A stretch of DNA of 44,509 nucleotides from Chitinophagales bacterium. GTDB taxonomy: Bacteria; Bacteroidota; Bacteroidia; Chitinophagales; UBA2359. The notes under the pieces were generated by a model that was not told the origin of the DNA, made no database searches, and saw only the letters and a list, made by a program, of their open reading frames with translations. The stretch lies in NCBI GenBank assembly GCA_016787295.1, contig JAEUUX010000102.1, positions 1 through 44,509 of the forward strand, in the 5' to 3' direction. Each line of letters starts with the position of its first letter. Within the stretch, counting starts at the first letter, position 1. Positions 24,718 to 33,398 of this stretch are shown in pieces. Position numbers and translations under genes: made by a program.

Positions 24718-26367
24718 CTAAGAAAGGTATTTACCCTCGATAGGCATACGTCGTCCCATGCCAAAAGCCTTGGACGAAACGCGCAACATAGGTGGTGTTT
24801 GGTAGCGCTTATATTCGTTGGTGTTCACCAATTTTAGCACCCTGTCCACCAAAGCCTTTGGAAAACCCATGGCAACCAACTCTTTGGGTCCTTGTCTGTT
24901 TTCTATGTATTGGAACAATAATTCGTCCAATTCATCGTATTCGGGTAAGGAGTCGGAGTCTTTTTGGTTGGGGCGCAACTCGGCAGAAGGTGGTTTGATG
25001 ATGATATTGTTCGGAATAATTTCTTCGTGGCGGTTAATGTATCGCGCCAAAGCAAATACTTCGGTTTTGTACACATCGCCAATAACCGACAAACCACCAC
25101 ACATATCACCATATAAAGTACCATAGCCAACAGCGGCTTCGCTTTTGTTGGAAGTGTTGAGCAAAATATAGCCAAATTTGTTGGACAAAGCCATTAAGAT
25201 ATTACCCCTAATGCGGGCTTGAATGTTTTCTTCGGTAATATTGAAAACAGTATTGGCAAATTGTGGGGCGAGCGTGGCGGTATAGGATTCAAAAATATCT
25301 TTGATGGGAATGATGTCGTGTGGACAACCGAGTTTGTTGGCTAAGGCTAAGGCATCGCTTACGGAATGGTCGCTCGAAAATTGCGAAGGCATTAGCACCA
25401 ATCGCACTTGTTCGCTTCCCAAGGCATCAGCAGCCAACACCGCCACAATTGCCGAATCGATACCGCCCGAAAGTCCTAAAATGGCTTTTTTGAAACCCAA
25501 TTTGGCAAAATAGTCTTTGATTCCGACCACCAAAGCTCGATAAATCAAATCCATTTTGTCTTTTTCTTGTACTTTGTCCTCCACAACTCTGCCTTGACTG
25601 TGGCGCAAATCGTCGAGTTCATAGTAAGCAATGGTTTCCTCAAAATAAGGCAGTTCGTCGACCACTTTCCCTGCATCGTTCATCACCAAAGAACCACCGT
25701 CAAATATAATTTCGGTGGAAGAACCTGTATAGTTGACATAAAAACAAGGCACACCATAGCGAGCAACATTGGCACGCAACACCGCAATGCGTTCGTCGGC
25801 ATGACTATAGGTGAAAGGTGAGGCAGAGAGATTGAGCATCACATCGGGTTGTTGTTTTATCAGCTCGTCCATTGGCGAAATGGTATATAGCGGATTTTCA
25901 TTGCCTACATTCCAAATATCTTCGCAAACCGTGAGGGCAAAACGCACGCCTTTGTATTCGACGGTTTCAAAAATGGTGTTGGGTTCAAAATAACGATATT
26001 CGTCAAAAATATCGTAAGTAGGCAAAAGGGTTTTGTGTTGCACGTGCAAAACTTCGCCATCTGCCAAAAAATAAGCAGAATTGTAGAGGTCTTTGCCTTC
26101 GGGTTTGGGATTGACCGTCGGCGCACCCACCACCACTGCAATGCCCACCGCTGCTTGTCGCAAACGGTCAATGACTCCTTGACAGCGAGCGATGAAATCT
26201 TTGAACTCTAAAAAATCGCGCGGCGGATAGCCACAAACCGACAATTCACTAAAAACAATAAGGTCGGCTTGAGCTTGGCGTGCCGTTTCGATGGCAGCCA
26301 GCATTTGTTCGCAATTGTGGTCAAAATTACCAATGTGATAATTTTGTTGTGCAATAGCAATTTTCAT
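24718..26367 (-). CDS. nadE: Glutamine-dependent NAD+ synthetase
   Basis: A 549-aa two-domain enzyme. The N-terminal nitrilase-like glutaminase (about 1-260) has the E41-K112-C148 triad in FSELSVCGYPP, VQHKTLLPTYD and LTVCEDIW; the C-terminal synthetase has the ATP pyrophosphatase P-loop GLSGGIDSAI and the downstream GTLYGDMCGGLSVIGDVYKT. It amidates nicotinic acid adenine dinucleotide to NAD+, using ammonia channelled from glutamine. Length is normal for the eukaryote-like/bacterial Gln-dependent type. It is transcribed alone and followed by a terminator; no consensus promoter was seen in the 200 bp upstream. Confidence 0.97.
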   Translation of the reverse strand: MKIAIAQQNYHIGNFDHNCEQMLAAIETARQAQADLIVFSELSVCGYPPRDFLEFKDFIARCQGVIDRLRQAAVGIAVVVGAPTVNPKPEGKDLYNSAYFLADGEVLHVQHKTLLPTYDIFDEYRYFEPNTIFETVEYKGVRFALTVCEDIWNVGNENPLYTISPMDELIKQQPDVMLNLSASPFTYSHADERIAVLRANVARYGVPCFYVNYTGSSTEIIFDGGSLVMNDAGKVVDELPYFEETIAYYELDDLRHSQGRVVEDKVQEKDKMDLIYRALVVGIKDYFAKLGFKKAILGLSGGIDSAIVAVLAADALGSEQVRLVLMPSQFSSDHSVSDALALANKLGCPHDIIPIKDIFESYTATLAPQFANTVFNITEENIQARIRGNILMALSNKFGYILLNTSNKSEAAVGYGTLYGDMCGGLSVIGDVYKTEVFALARYINRHEEIIPNNIIIKPPSAELRPNQKDSDSLPEYDELDELLFQYIENRQGPKELVAMGFPKALVDRVLKLVNTNEYKRYQTPPMLRVSSKAFGMGRRMPIEGKYLS

Positions 26368-26570
26368 GATACTGAATTTAAAAAATAAACAACGTCAACT
26401 TTTTTTACGCACCAATGCCTCATAAACAGCTTATTATGATAGTGTTTTTTGAAAGTTGATTCAACATTTCTTGTTCTTAAATTATAAACAGGAGCGTTTT
26501 TTTTTGTGACCGAAAGTTGTTGGCACACAACAGCCTTTTTTTGCAGTGCGTTGTTCTTGTAATGTGCCTT

Positions 26571-26786
26571 TTATTTTTCTTCGTCTTCTTGGTCATCACC
26601 TTCGTTGGCAGCATCAACGTCCGACTCTTCGTCTTTGTCATCGTCAGCTTGATAAATTTCATCGTCACCACCGCGATAATCTTGGGTTTCGGCTGCATCA
26701 GTTTTGGTGTCACTACCGCCGCCGCCACATGCCACACCAAAGCCTAACAAACTGCTAACTAATAATAAAATAGCTATTTTTTTCAT
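26571..26786 (-). CDS. Small acidic lipoprotein
   Basis: A 71-aa protein with a lipoprotein signal peptide (KKIAILLLVSSLLGFGVAC, lipid Cys at 20) followed by GGGGSD and an extremely acidic tail (DDDKDEESDVDAANEGDDQEDEEK). No domain is recognisable. A -7-type box TACCTTTG lies on the minus strand at 26833-26826. The tail could bind cations or basic surfaces; this is a guess. It is monocistronic as far as can be seen. Confidence 0.7.
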   Translation of the reverse strand: MKKIAILLLVSSLLGFGVACGGGGSDTKTDAAETQDYRGGDDEIYQADDDKDEESDVDAANEGDDQEDEEK

Positions 26787-26945
26787 GGAACAAGTAATTT
26801 TTTAACTATGAAATACATTTGAGCGCAAAGGTACGGAAAAATCTGCTAAATAATGTTGTTCACTCCTCAAACGGACTTATCACACTGCGAAAGCATGACA
26901 AGTCCACCACGATGTTTTGGTCAAAAAAACAAAAATTAATGCTAA

Positions 26946-29288
26946 TTATGGCACACTTTGGATTACACTCACCGTACCTACCGTGTTGCCGCTCCATGTT
27001 ACCGTAATTTGGTTAGTGCCTTGTCCTGCTACTATCGTACCATCTGCCGACACTGTCCATTCATACACCGTTCCTGCGATAATAGGTACGCTATAGGTGT
27101 AGGTCGTTGTGTTGTCATTACAAGCATTGGCGTTGCCGCTAATGGTGGGTGTAATGGTATTGACTACATTAATGGTCAAGGTTTCGGTATCATCACAACC
27201 CGTTATAGAACCGGTTGAATAGGTAGCTGTAAATGTGCCAACACCTGCAGAAGTAGCATTAAATATGCCGTTGTTTACATAGTTGCCCGACCATGTTCCA
27301 TTGTCGGAGGTGGGAGCAATATAGTCGTTGAGGGCGATGGTGTTACCTGCATCAGAAAAAACAAGGCGATAATAATGGTTACCGGTTAGGCTCGCAAAAT
27401 ATAATTCGCCATTCCAGTCTTCGCCAAAAGTACTCAAATAGAATGGCGTGTCTAACCACAATTTATTGACCCATGTATTGCCATTTTTGTGCAAACTCCA
27501 TATTTTTCCATTCACATAATCGGCATAAAAATAATGCCCAACAAGAGCGGGATACTGACTACCGCGATACACAAAACCACCTGTTATTGATTGTCCTCCT
27601 GTGCTGTGGTCATACTCCCACACCGCCCCTACATAGTTGCTCGCCGATAAACAACCACTCGTACTATAGGTATGATTACCTTCATAACAACGCCAGCCGT
27701 AGTTTTCGCCACCAACGCTATTAGCAGGTTGAAAATCTATTTCTTCCCAAATATTTTGTCCAACATCGCCTATCCACATATCTCCTGTCTGACGGTCAAA
27801 CGAAAAACGCCAAGGATTGCGCACACCCAAAGCCCAAATTTCGTCGCGCACAGCCGCATTGTTCACAAACGGATTGGTAGAAGGAATGCTGTAATTCAAA
27901 CTACCAGAAGGAGCATTCACATCTATTCGAAGCATTTTGCCCAATAAACTATTGCCGTTTTGGGCATTATTTTGTGGATCGCCACCACTTCCGCCATCTC
28001 CCATACCAATATATAAATAACCATCAGGACCAAAAACAATTTGACCGCCATTGTGGTTAGTATAAGGTTGGTCGATAGTGAGGAGAATAAATTCGCTGGC
28101 TGCCGAAGCCGTAGAACTTGCTGTTATGGGAGTAGGTGCGCTATAACGGGCAATGACAGTTTTGAGTTGTCCGCCAACGGTGCGCGTAAAGTTGAGGTAA
28201 ACATACCCATTCAAGGCATAATTGGGGTGAAAAGCCATGCCCAACAAACCTTTTTCTCCGCCATAGTCTACTGTGGTACTAATATCCAAAAAAGGAGTGG
28301 TGGAGATAGTGCCGTTGGGCTGCATACGCAAAATCTTGCCGTGTTGGTCGAGCAAATAAAATTGTTGGTGTGTGCCATTGGTATAAATGCCAACAGGATC
28401 ATCTATCAAACCTGTAGTTACATCGATTTGTGTATAACTTGCGGTCAAAGTCTGCACACAAGTTGTGATATTATTGTTATTGAGTTGGGCATTTTTTTGT
28501 GTTACTACTTGCATCTGCAAAGTATCTTTGTCATCGCAAGTATTGCTGCCTGTGCTAAACACCAAATTGTAGACACCCAAACCTACTGCGGGATTAAAAG
28601 TGTTATTGCTCACCGACGTACCGCTCCATGTTCCTGTGTTGGAGGTGGTTGCCACAAAATTGTTGAGGTTGATAGCCGACTGCGAGGTGCAGGCTTTATA
28701 GTTGTTTTGCGTCAAAATGGCATTGCCACAAGCCGAAGGAAAACTCAGAGAAGTGGTATACACATAATCGCCCGAAGAATTCATGTTGTTGTTGGCTGCC
28801 ACGCCTGCTGCATAGAATCGAACTGTACCTTGACTTGGGTTGGGAGCTGTCCAGTTAAAAGTCCAAGTGCCTGTTGTTGAGGGAGTATTATGTTCCAAAA
28901 AAGCGATATTATTGCCATTGATTTCACCATTGACAATTTGGGTGCCTGTAATTGCCGCAAATGTACCTGCATTTTTGCCTTGCACATCAACCGCTGCTAA
29001 CTCAAATCCATAGCGAGCCGCCGCAGGAGTAAGATTTACATTCACGGTAATACTATAGGTATTGCCCGGCACATAACTACTCGGATTACCCGCAACACTT
29101 ACCACCACACCACCACCTGCACTATTCAAAGCATAAGAATTGTGACAAACAGTACAGTTGGATTGCGTACCATATAGCCCCACCATATTGGGAGCTGGTC
29201 CTGTTGAGCTGCTTTGTCCGCTATTGTAATTCAACAAAATGCCACTAATTAGCGCAGCACAAAAAACAAAAAAAGTAGATTTTTTCAT
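26946..29288 (-). CDS. Secreted PQQ-type sugar dehydrogenase (GSDH fold) with choice-of-anchor V-like N-terminal domain and PKD-like C-terminus
   Basis: A 780-aa exported protein starting at ATG 29288 (the longer frame to 29345 adds residues before the signal peptide KKSTFFVFCAALISGILL). N-terminal domain about 30-190: choice-of-anchor V-like, with SNCTVCHNS, a CxxCH haem-c-like motif, and a WTFNWTAPNPSQGTVRFYAAG strand. The middle is a soluble glucose/sorbosone dehydrogenase-type beta propeller with GEKGLLGMAFHPNY, NHNGGQIVFGPDGYLYIGMGDGG and GVRNPWRFSFDRQTG, residues that bind PQQ in sGDH. Two beta-sandwich linkers flank it (NTGTWSGTSVSNNTF; NGTWSGNYVNNGIF). It ends in a PKD-like domain (GQGTNQITVTWSGNTVGTV, then Q-S-V-P) without a type A T9SS tail. 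Substrate unknown. Confidence 0.88.
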   Translation of the reverse strand: MKKSTFFVFCAALISGILLNYNSGQSSSTGPAPNMVGLYGTQSNCTVCHNSYALNSAGGGVVVSVAGNPSSYVPGNTYSITVNVNLTPAAARYGFELAAVDVQGKNAGTFAAITGTQIVNGEINGNNIAFLEHNTPSTTGTWTFNWTAPNPSQGTVRFYAAGVAANNNMNSSGDYVYTTSLSFPSACGNAILTQNNYKACTSQSAINLNNFVATTSNTGTWSGTSVSNNTFNPAVGLGVYNLVFSTGSNTCDDKDTLQMQVVTQKNAQLNNNNITTCVQTLTASYTQIDVTTGLIDDPVGIYTNGTHQQFYLLDQHGKILRMQPNGTISTTPFLDISTTVDYGGEKGLLGMAFHPNYALNGYVYLNFTRTVGGQLKTVIARYSAPTPITASSTASAASEFILLTIDQPYTNHNGGQIVFGPDGYLYIGMGDGGSGGDPQNNAQNGNSLLGKMLRIDVNAPSGSLNYSIPSTNPFVNNAAVRDEIWALGVRNPWRFSFDRQTGDMWIGDVGQNIWEEIDFQPANSVGGENYGWRCYEGNHTYSTSGCLSASNYVGAVWEYDHSTGGQSITGGFVYRGSQYPALVGHYFYADYVNGKIWSLHKNGNTWVNKLWLDTPFYLSTFGEDWNGELYFASLTGNHYYRLVFSDAGNTIALNDYIAPTSDNGTWSGNYVNNGIFNATSAGVGTFTATYSTGSITGCDDTETLTINVVNTITPTISGNANACNDNTTTYTYSVPIIAGTVYEWTVSADGTIVAGQGTNQITVTWSGNTVGTVSVIQSVP

Positions 29289-29696
29289 AGCTGTATCAAT
29301 TAAAAAGATTGGATTAAATAACATTACGACCTGTTTGAGTGACACAAAAAAAGCGACAGGTTTGCAAGCTGTAGCGCATGATGTTAGTATAAGTAGTGTT
29401 TCATTTTAACTATGTTTGTCGAAAAAAAGCTGTTTTTGCCATAAAAAAATAACGATACTTTTGTTCGAATGGCGAAGCGCGTTAGGGATGCGGAGGGTGG
29501 CGTTAGCCAGTGCGGAGAGCAACGCAGCACCGAGCGTAGCGAAGCCCGTAGCAGCCCGACCCGCAGGGAAACGCCCAAAAAAAACAATGCGTTATTATCA
29601 GACTATTTAATCCAAATGGAACAGTAGCGCGATAATTTAGATGAATGATGTTGGATACAAATACTCACTTTTGACACACCAACAAAACATGACAGA
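29289..29696. other. Intergenic region with a GC-rich structured block
   Basis: No credible gene. Positions 29466-29576 are sharply richer in G+C than their surroundings and read, on the minus strand, GGGCGTTTCCCTGCGGGTCG onward through CTTCGCTACGCTCGG to TCCCTAACGCG. From memory this resembles a GC-rich dispersed repeat common in Bacteroidota intergenic regions; that is recollection, not a search result. Confidence 0.55.
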
Positions 29697-30617
29697 TTAC
29701 GAATCGGCGAGCAACCATTGCAGCAAACTTTCTCTGTCTACAATACTCCACGAATGAGGGTGAATACTGCCATCGGCACGAACGCCTTTGTTATGGGTCT
29801 GAATAAATTCTACAGCACTCTTCGATTGAGGCTTTAGTGTTGTATACAATTTTTCGAGCATATAGGCGTTCAATTCTTTATATGTGCGTTGTCTTGCTTT
29901 CTGCTGCCATTCCAAAGCAGGTTCTGTATATAAGCGAACTTTGATGTTTTTGAGTTGTTCGATATTAGATAGATTGCCGTTTTGCAATAAAAAAGGCGAA
30001 TATCTACTATAATTGGCAAAATTTTCTGTTGGGTCGCCCAATTTTTGACTTAGGAGTTGAATAACTTCTTGTGCTTCGGTGCATGCTACCTCCACAGAAG
30101 AATGTTGTAAAGTTTGTTGTGAATTTTCATAGAGCTGCACCAAATCGATAGGCGAATCCACCACAAAAACGCCTTTGGGGTGGATCATTTGTGGTTGTTT
30201 CAACATATAATTGGTCAACAATAAAGCTACATTACCACCACTCGAAAAACCGCCAATGAATACCTTATCGGCAGGTAGTTGGTGTCGCAAAAAAATATTT
30301 TGTAAAAATTGCGCACACATTAACTTGTCTGATTTTTCGAGCCAAAGTTTTTGATTAATGTTCAATAAAATGGTCGAAATACCCGATTCAGTGAGGTTTT
30401 TTAGAAACAAAGCCTCTTCTTCGGTGTGCTGCATACTGCACGAAAAACAAGGCAACAAAACCAAAACGGTTTGTGTTTGTGGGGCTGCCAACAAGCGATA
30501 TTGACTATCATGGACTATCGTATTGGGATTCAGCGGGACAGATTCGCGACACGCTTGTATGCCAATGATAAACAGACAGTATAGAATCAAACTCGTCCAT
30601 TGTTGTTGCTGTTTCAT
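29697..30617 (-). CDS. Alpha/beta-hydrolase-fold lipoprotein
   Basis: A 306-aa lipoprotein with signal peptide and lipobox ending IIGIQAC23. The body shows an alpha/beta-hydrolase pattern: strand TVLVLLPCFSCSM, a helix, ISTILLNINQKLWLEKSD, then the nucleophile elbow KVFIGGFSSGGNVALLLTNY (G-x-S-x-G with Ser in FSSGG), and a C-terminal His candidate in SIHPHSWSIVDRE. Probably an esterase or peptidase-like hydrolase at the outer membrane; the substrate is not known. It is monocistronic, with the B12-domain gene ending upstream on the same strand. Confidence 0.75.
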   Translation of the reverse strand: MKQQQQWTSLILYCLFIIGIQACRESVPLNPNTIVHDSQYRLLAAPQTQTVLVLLPCFSCSMQHTEEEALFLKNLTESGISTILLNINQKLWLEKSDKLMCAQFLQNIFLRHQLPADKVFIGGFSSGGNVALLLTNYMLKQPQMIHPKGVFVVDSPIDLVQLYENSQQTLQHSSVEVACTEAQEVIQLLSQKLGDPTENFANYSRYSPFLLQNGNLSNIEQLKNIKVRLYTEPALEWQQKARQRTYKELNAYMLEKLYTTLKPQSKSAVEFIQTHNKGVRADGSIHPHSWSIVDRESLLQWLLADS

Positions 30618-30640
30618 TTCTACATTAGATTATAAAAAAA

Positions 30641-30730
30641 TAAATGAGGCAAATTTCCAAAGATTTTCTATAAACGGCTGATTATCAGACACTTATACAG
30701 TAAAAAACCTACAGAAATTTGCCCCATTTA
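30641..30730 (-). repeat. Long-range inverted repeat after the B12-domain gene
   Basis: TAAATGAGGCAAATTT (30641-30656) and AAATTTGCCCCATTTA (30715-30730) are complementary with one mismatch, enclosing 58 bp that lie between the B12-domain gene stop and the hydrolase start. It could be a terminator or a leader structure of the hydrolase mRNA. Confidence 0.5.
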
Positions 30731-30757
30731 TGGTTATGATATTGGTAAGAAACAGGA

Positions 30758-31174
30758 TTAGAAAGAACGATTTTGGCGCACCCATTGGGTGATATAATTG
30801 ACGATGGTGGGCGTATCTGTTCCGGGCGGAAAAAGTTCGCCGACTCCCATTTCTCGCAACTGCTGCATATCATCTTCGGGAATAATGCCTCCACCTGTAA
30901 GCAATACGTCGTTCATTTGATTTTCGTGCATCAATGCCAATATTTTGGGAAAAACGGTGAGGTGCGCACCCGACAAAATGCTCACACCAATCACATCTAC
31001 GTCTTCTTGCAAAGCAGCTTGCACGACCATTTGTGGCGTTTGTCGCAAGCCTGTGTAAATGACTTCCATACCTGCATCGCGCAGCACGGAGGCAATGACT
31101 TTGGCACCTCTATCGTGTCCGTCTAAGCCCACTTTGGCAACCAAAACTCGTATGGGGCGTTGTTGTTGTTCCAT
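30758..31174 (-). CDS. Stand-alone cobalamin-binding domain protein (methylmalonyl-CoA mutase C-terminal domain family)
   Basis: A 138-aa protein consisting only of a B12-binding Rossmann-like domain. The motif D18-G-H20-D-R-G23 is the DxHxxG lower-ligand site, followed by [15 protein letters not shown] and [12 protein letters not shown], the SxL and GG contacts; it ends [14 protein letters not shown] as in mutase C-terminal domains. Length equals the separate small subunit of methylmalonyl-CoA or related acyl-CoA mutases. No large subunit is in the window, so its partner must be elsewhere. The ATG at 31174 lies 19 bp after the trhO stop, so the two are probably co-transcribed; the open frame further upstream overlaps trhO and is not used. 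Confidence 0.88.
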   Translation of the reverse strand: MEQQQRPIRVLVAKVGLDGHDRGAKVIASVLRDAGMEVIYTGLRQTPQMVVQAALQEDVDVIGVSILSGAHLTVFPKILALMHENQMNDVLLTGGGIIPEDDMQQLREMGVGELFPPGTDTPTIVNYITQWVRQNRSF

Positions 31175-31193
31175 AAAAAATTGGGAGATGATA

Positions 31194-32171
31194 TTATTGT
31201 TGGGGGGTGGAAGAAAAAGCGGGACGGTGTGCGTTTTTGGCTTTCGAAAACAGTTGCTTGCCTGTGCGACAATAGTAACCCGTGCCGTCGTAGGGACGGA
31301 GGCGTGGGACTTGTTGGCAGGCTTCGCTGCACGCACCTTGCATCTTCCAGCCACAACTTTCGCACAACACAAAATGTTCGTTGCATTCGGGATTGGCACA
31401 ATTGACCATGCGCACTTCCGATTTGCCACAAATGCGACAAGTCGAAATCACACTCGGATTAACTTCGTTAACAGGCACCGTTATGCGTTGGTCAAACACA
31501 TAACAAACACCTTCAAAGTCTTTTCCACCGGTTTCTTTGGCATAGCGAATAATTCCGCCGTGGATCTGAAAAATTTTGTCTGCCTCAAAACCCGATTGCA
31601 CCATGTAGGCAGTAGCTTTTTCGCATCGAATGCCGCCAGTGCAATAGGTCACAATGCGTTTGTCTTTATATTGCTCGCGCAGTTCGTCCACTTTTTCAGG
31701 AAATTCGCGAAAAGTGTCGATATCTAAGGTAATCGCATTTTTGAATTTGCCTACTTCGTATTCCACCTTGTTGCGCGTATCCAAAAACACCACATCTGGC
31801 TCGTCCAACATGGCTAATACTTCGTCGGGTTCCAAATAAATACCCGTGCTGGTGTTGGGGTCGATGTTTGGCACGCCAAAATGCACAATTTCGGGGCGAT
31901 AGCGCACATGAATTTTGTGGAAAGAATGCAAGTCTTCCTCATCAATTTTGAACTCGATGCCTTCGAACAAAGGCTGTTGTCTTAGGTGTTGTATATAGGC
32001 ATCGCATTGCTCGATTGTTCCCGAAATCGTGCCATTAATGCCTTCGTCTGCCACCAAAATACGCCCAACTATGCCCAATTGATGGCAATAGTCTAAATGG
32101 TCGGCTGCAAATTGCTCGGCATTGGGTATTCGAGCAAATTTGTAGAATAGGAGGGTTCTTAATGTTTTCAT
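31194..32171 (-). CDS. trhO: tRNA uridine(34) hydroxylase (rhodanese family)
   Basis: A 325-aa TrhO/YceA protein, which hydroxylates U34 of tRNAs with O2 (prephenate-independent path to ho5U). The N-terminal acylphosphatase-like part ([16 protein letters not shown]) is followed by a rhodanese domain with [17 protein letters not shown] and the active-site loop [13 protein letters not shown] (C177, C183). The C-terminus carries a Cys-rich cluster ([34 protein letters not shown]) that probably binds zinc. Length and order match the family. It is followed 19 bp later by the B12-domain gene. Confidence 0.93.
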   Translation of the reverse strand: MKTLRTLLFYKFARIPNAEQFAADHLDYCHQLGIVGRILVADEGINGTISGTIEQCDAYIQHLRQQPLFEGIEFKIDEEDLHSFHKIHVRYRPEIVHFGVPNIDPNTSTGIYLEPDEVLAMLDEPDVVFLDTRNKVEYEVGKFKNAITLDIDTFREFPEKVDELREQYKDKRIVTYCTGGIRCEKATAYMVQSGFEADKIFQIHGGIIRYAKETGGKDFEGVCYVFDQRITVPVNEVNPSVISTCRICGKSEVRMVNCANPECNEHFVLCESCGWKMQGACSEACQQVPRLRPYDGTGYYCRTGKQLFSKAKNAHRPAFSSTPQQ

Positions 32172-32279
32172 TATGTAAGAATGATGTTAAGAAAAAAAAT
32201 GAGCTAAAGAGTTTGTTGCGAAAAAAGCAATAGCATTCAAAAAATTGAAGGTTCTTTTTTTTGTTTTCTGTCAAGTTTA

Positions 32280-33275
32280 TTAATTGGCGGATTCTCCATT
32301 AGTGGAGTTGTCGTCGGGTAAAGGGATATTTTTTTGCTTACAGTAATTTACAATGTCTTCTTCTGTTTTGAGATAGGAGTCACAAAAAGCGCTGAAGTCT
32401 TTTTCTTTGAGAGTATAATAATCTTCACTAGTAGCAGCTAACAATGCTTCGACGTACTCTATGAATTTCCTAAAATCCTTATTGATATTACAAAGTTTGT
32501 CGATGGTTTTAAAATCTATTTCGCGGTATTTGGCAGGGTATAGTACTTTGCTTTCGTATGGATTGGCTGCAATTTGGATAATGCCAATGCCAAAAGATTC
32601 ATTGAGGCGCGCCATTTCATCTGCCAAAGCATCGCTAAACTCAAAAGCTACTAAATAACCAAAATTTGCCCAACTTGAATTAGAAACTGCTTGGAAATAC
32701 GTTTTTTTAAGTTCATAATCAGACGAGATTTCTTTTTTGATTTCGTAGGAGCTTAATTTAAATGCCTTGAGTTTGTCTACTGTATTCAAAAACTTCTTAC
32801 AGGTATCTTTTAGTTTAAGAAAACTAACGCCTACCATATCGGGGTGTACCCACTTTTGGTTATTATCTTTATTATTTTCTGATTTTTCGTGAAAAATGGT
32901 TTTTGCATAAATTTCTTCATTTTGGAGATAGGTGCTTAACAGTATATGCAAATCGCGTTCCTTATAGCTACCACTTGGATTTGTTGTTTTGATGGTAGGA
33001 ACAATAGCAGCAACAGTATTTTCTACAACAGTAAGTTGCTGTTCATTACTTGCTAAGTAGTAGACATAATTACCTCTGTCTCCTTTTATACGTTTTACTC
33101 TACTATCTCCATTTTTAATAAAAATAGATAAAGTACCTGAAACAGTTGATTCGGGATTATCGCTTCTCTCAAAACGGTGATACTTTTTCTCTACAATACC
33201 TTGATAGATTTGTTTTGAGGTTAATGGTTGCTCGGCTTCGGCTAAACAGCGTAATATGGCTTCTTTAATGGACAT
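32280..33275 (-). CDS. HrgA-like protein: HARE-type winged helix plus PD-(D/E)xK-like domain
   Basis: A 331-aa protein of the COG2958/HrgA type. Residues 1-75 are a HARE-HTH winged helix (IKEAILRCLAEAEQPLTSKQIYQGI, then TVSGTLSIFIKNGDSRVKRI). The C-terminal part has KWVHPDMVGVSFLKL, LSSYEIKKEI, and FQAVSNSSWANFGYLVAFEF, which give a PD..(E)xK-like pattern (HPD, then E-I-K) seen in restriction-type nucleases, followed by LNESFGIGIIQI. hrgA was named for its association with restriction-modification loci in Helicobacter. Here no methyltransferase or helicase adjoins it. DNA cleavage is inferred only. A -7-like TATCTTTG lies at 33334-33327 on the minus strand. Confidence 0.75.
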   Translation of the reverse strand: MSIKEAILRCLAEAEQPLTSKQIYQGIVEKKYHRFERSDNPESTVSGTLSIFIKNGDSRVKRIKGDRGNYVYYLASNEQQLTVVENTVAAIVPTIKTTNPSGSYKERDLHILLSTYLQNEEIYAKTIFHEKSENNKDNNQKWVHPDMVGVSFLKLKDTCKKFLNTVDKLKAFKLSSYEIKKEISSDYELKKTYFQAVSNSSWANFGYLVAFEFSDALADEMARLNESFGIGIIQIAANPYESKVLYPAKYREIDFKTIDKLCNINKDFRKFIEYVEALLAATSEDYYTLKEKDFSAFCDSYLKTEEDIVNYCKQKNIPLPDDNSTNGESAN

Positions 33276-33330
33276 GGGTAACTGTTATTAGATGATAGTT
33301 ATTAACAACGTTTGTACAACAGCGCGCAAA

Positions 33331-33370
33331 GATACGCCAATTGTAGGAAAAAACCTACCATTGGCGTATC
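33331..33370 (-). terminator. Terminator of the lysyl oxidase-like gene
   Basis: GATACGCCAATTGTAGG (33331-33347) pairs with 33354-33370 with one mismatch across an A6 loop; it lies about 30 bp past the stop codon. Confidence 0.85.
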
Positions 33371-33398
33371 TTTTATGTGCAAAAATACTATTTAAGGT

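Noticed and set aside
28041-28880. 279-aa plus-strand frame inside the sugar dehydrogenase gene
   Set aside because: Antisense shadow; composition rich in Cys, Ser and Ile from reverse-reading a beta-rich gene.
31175-31429. Longer N-terminus of the B12-domain protein
   Set aside because: The extension overlaps the trhO 3' end and does not resemble the family; ATG 31174 fits.
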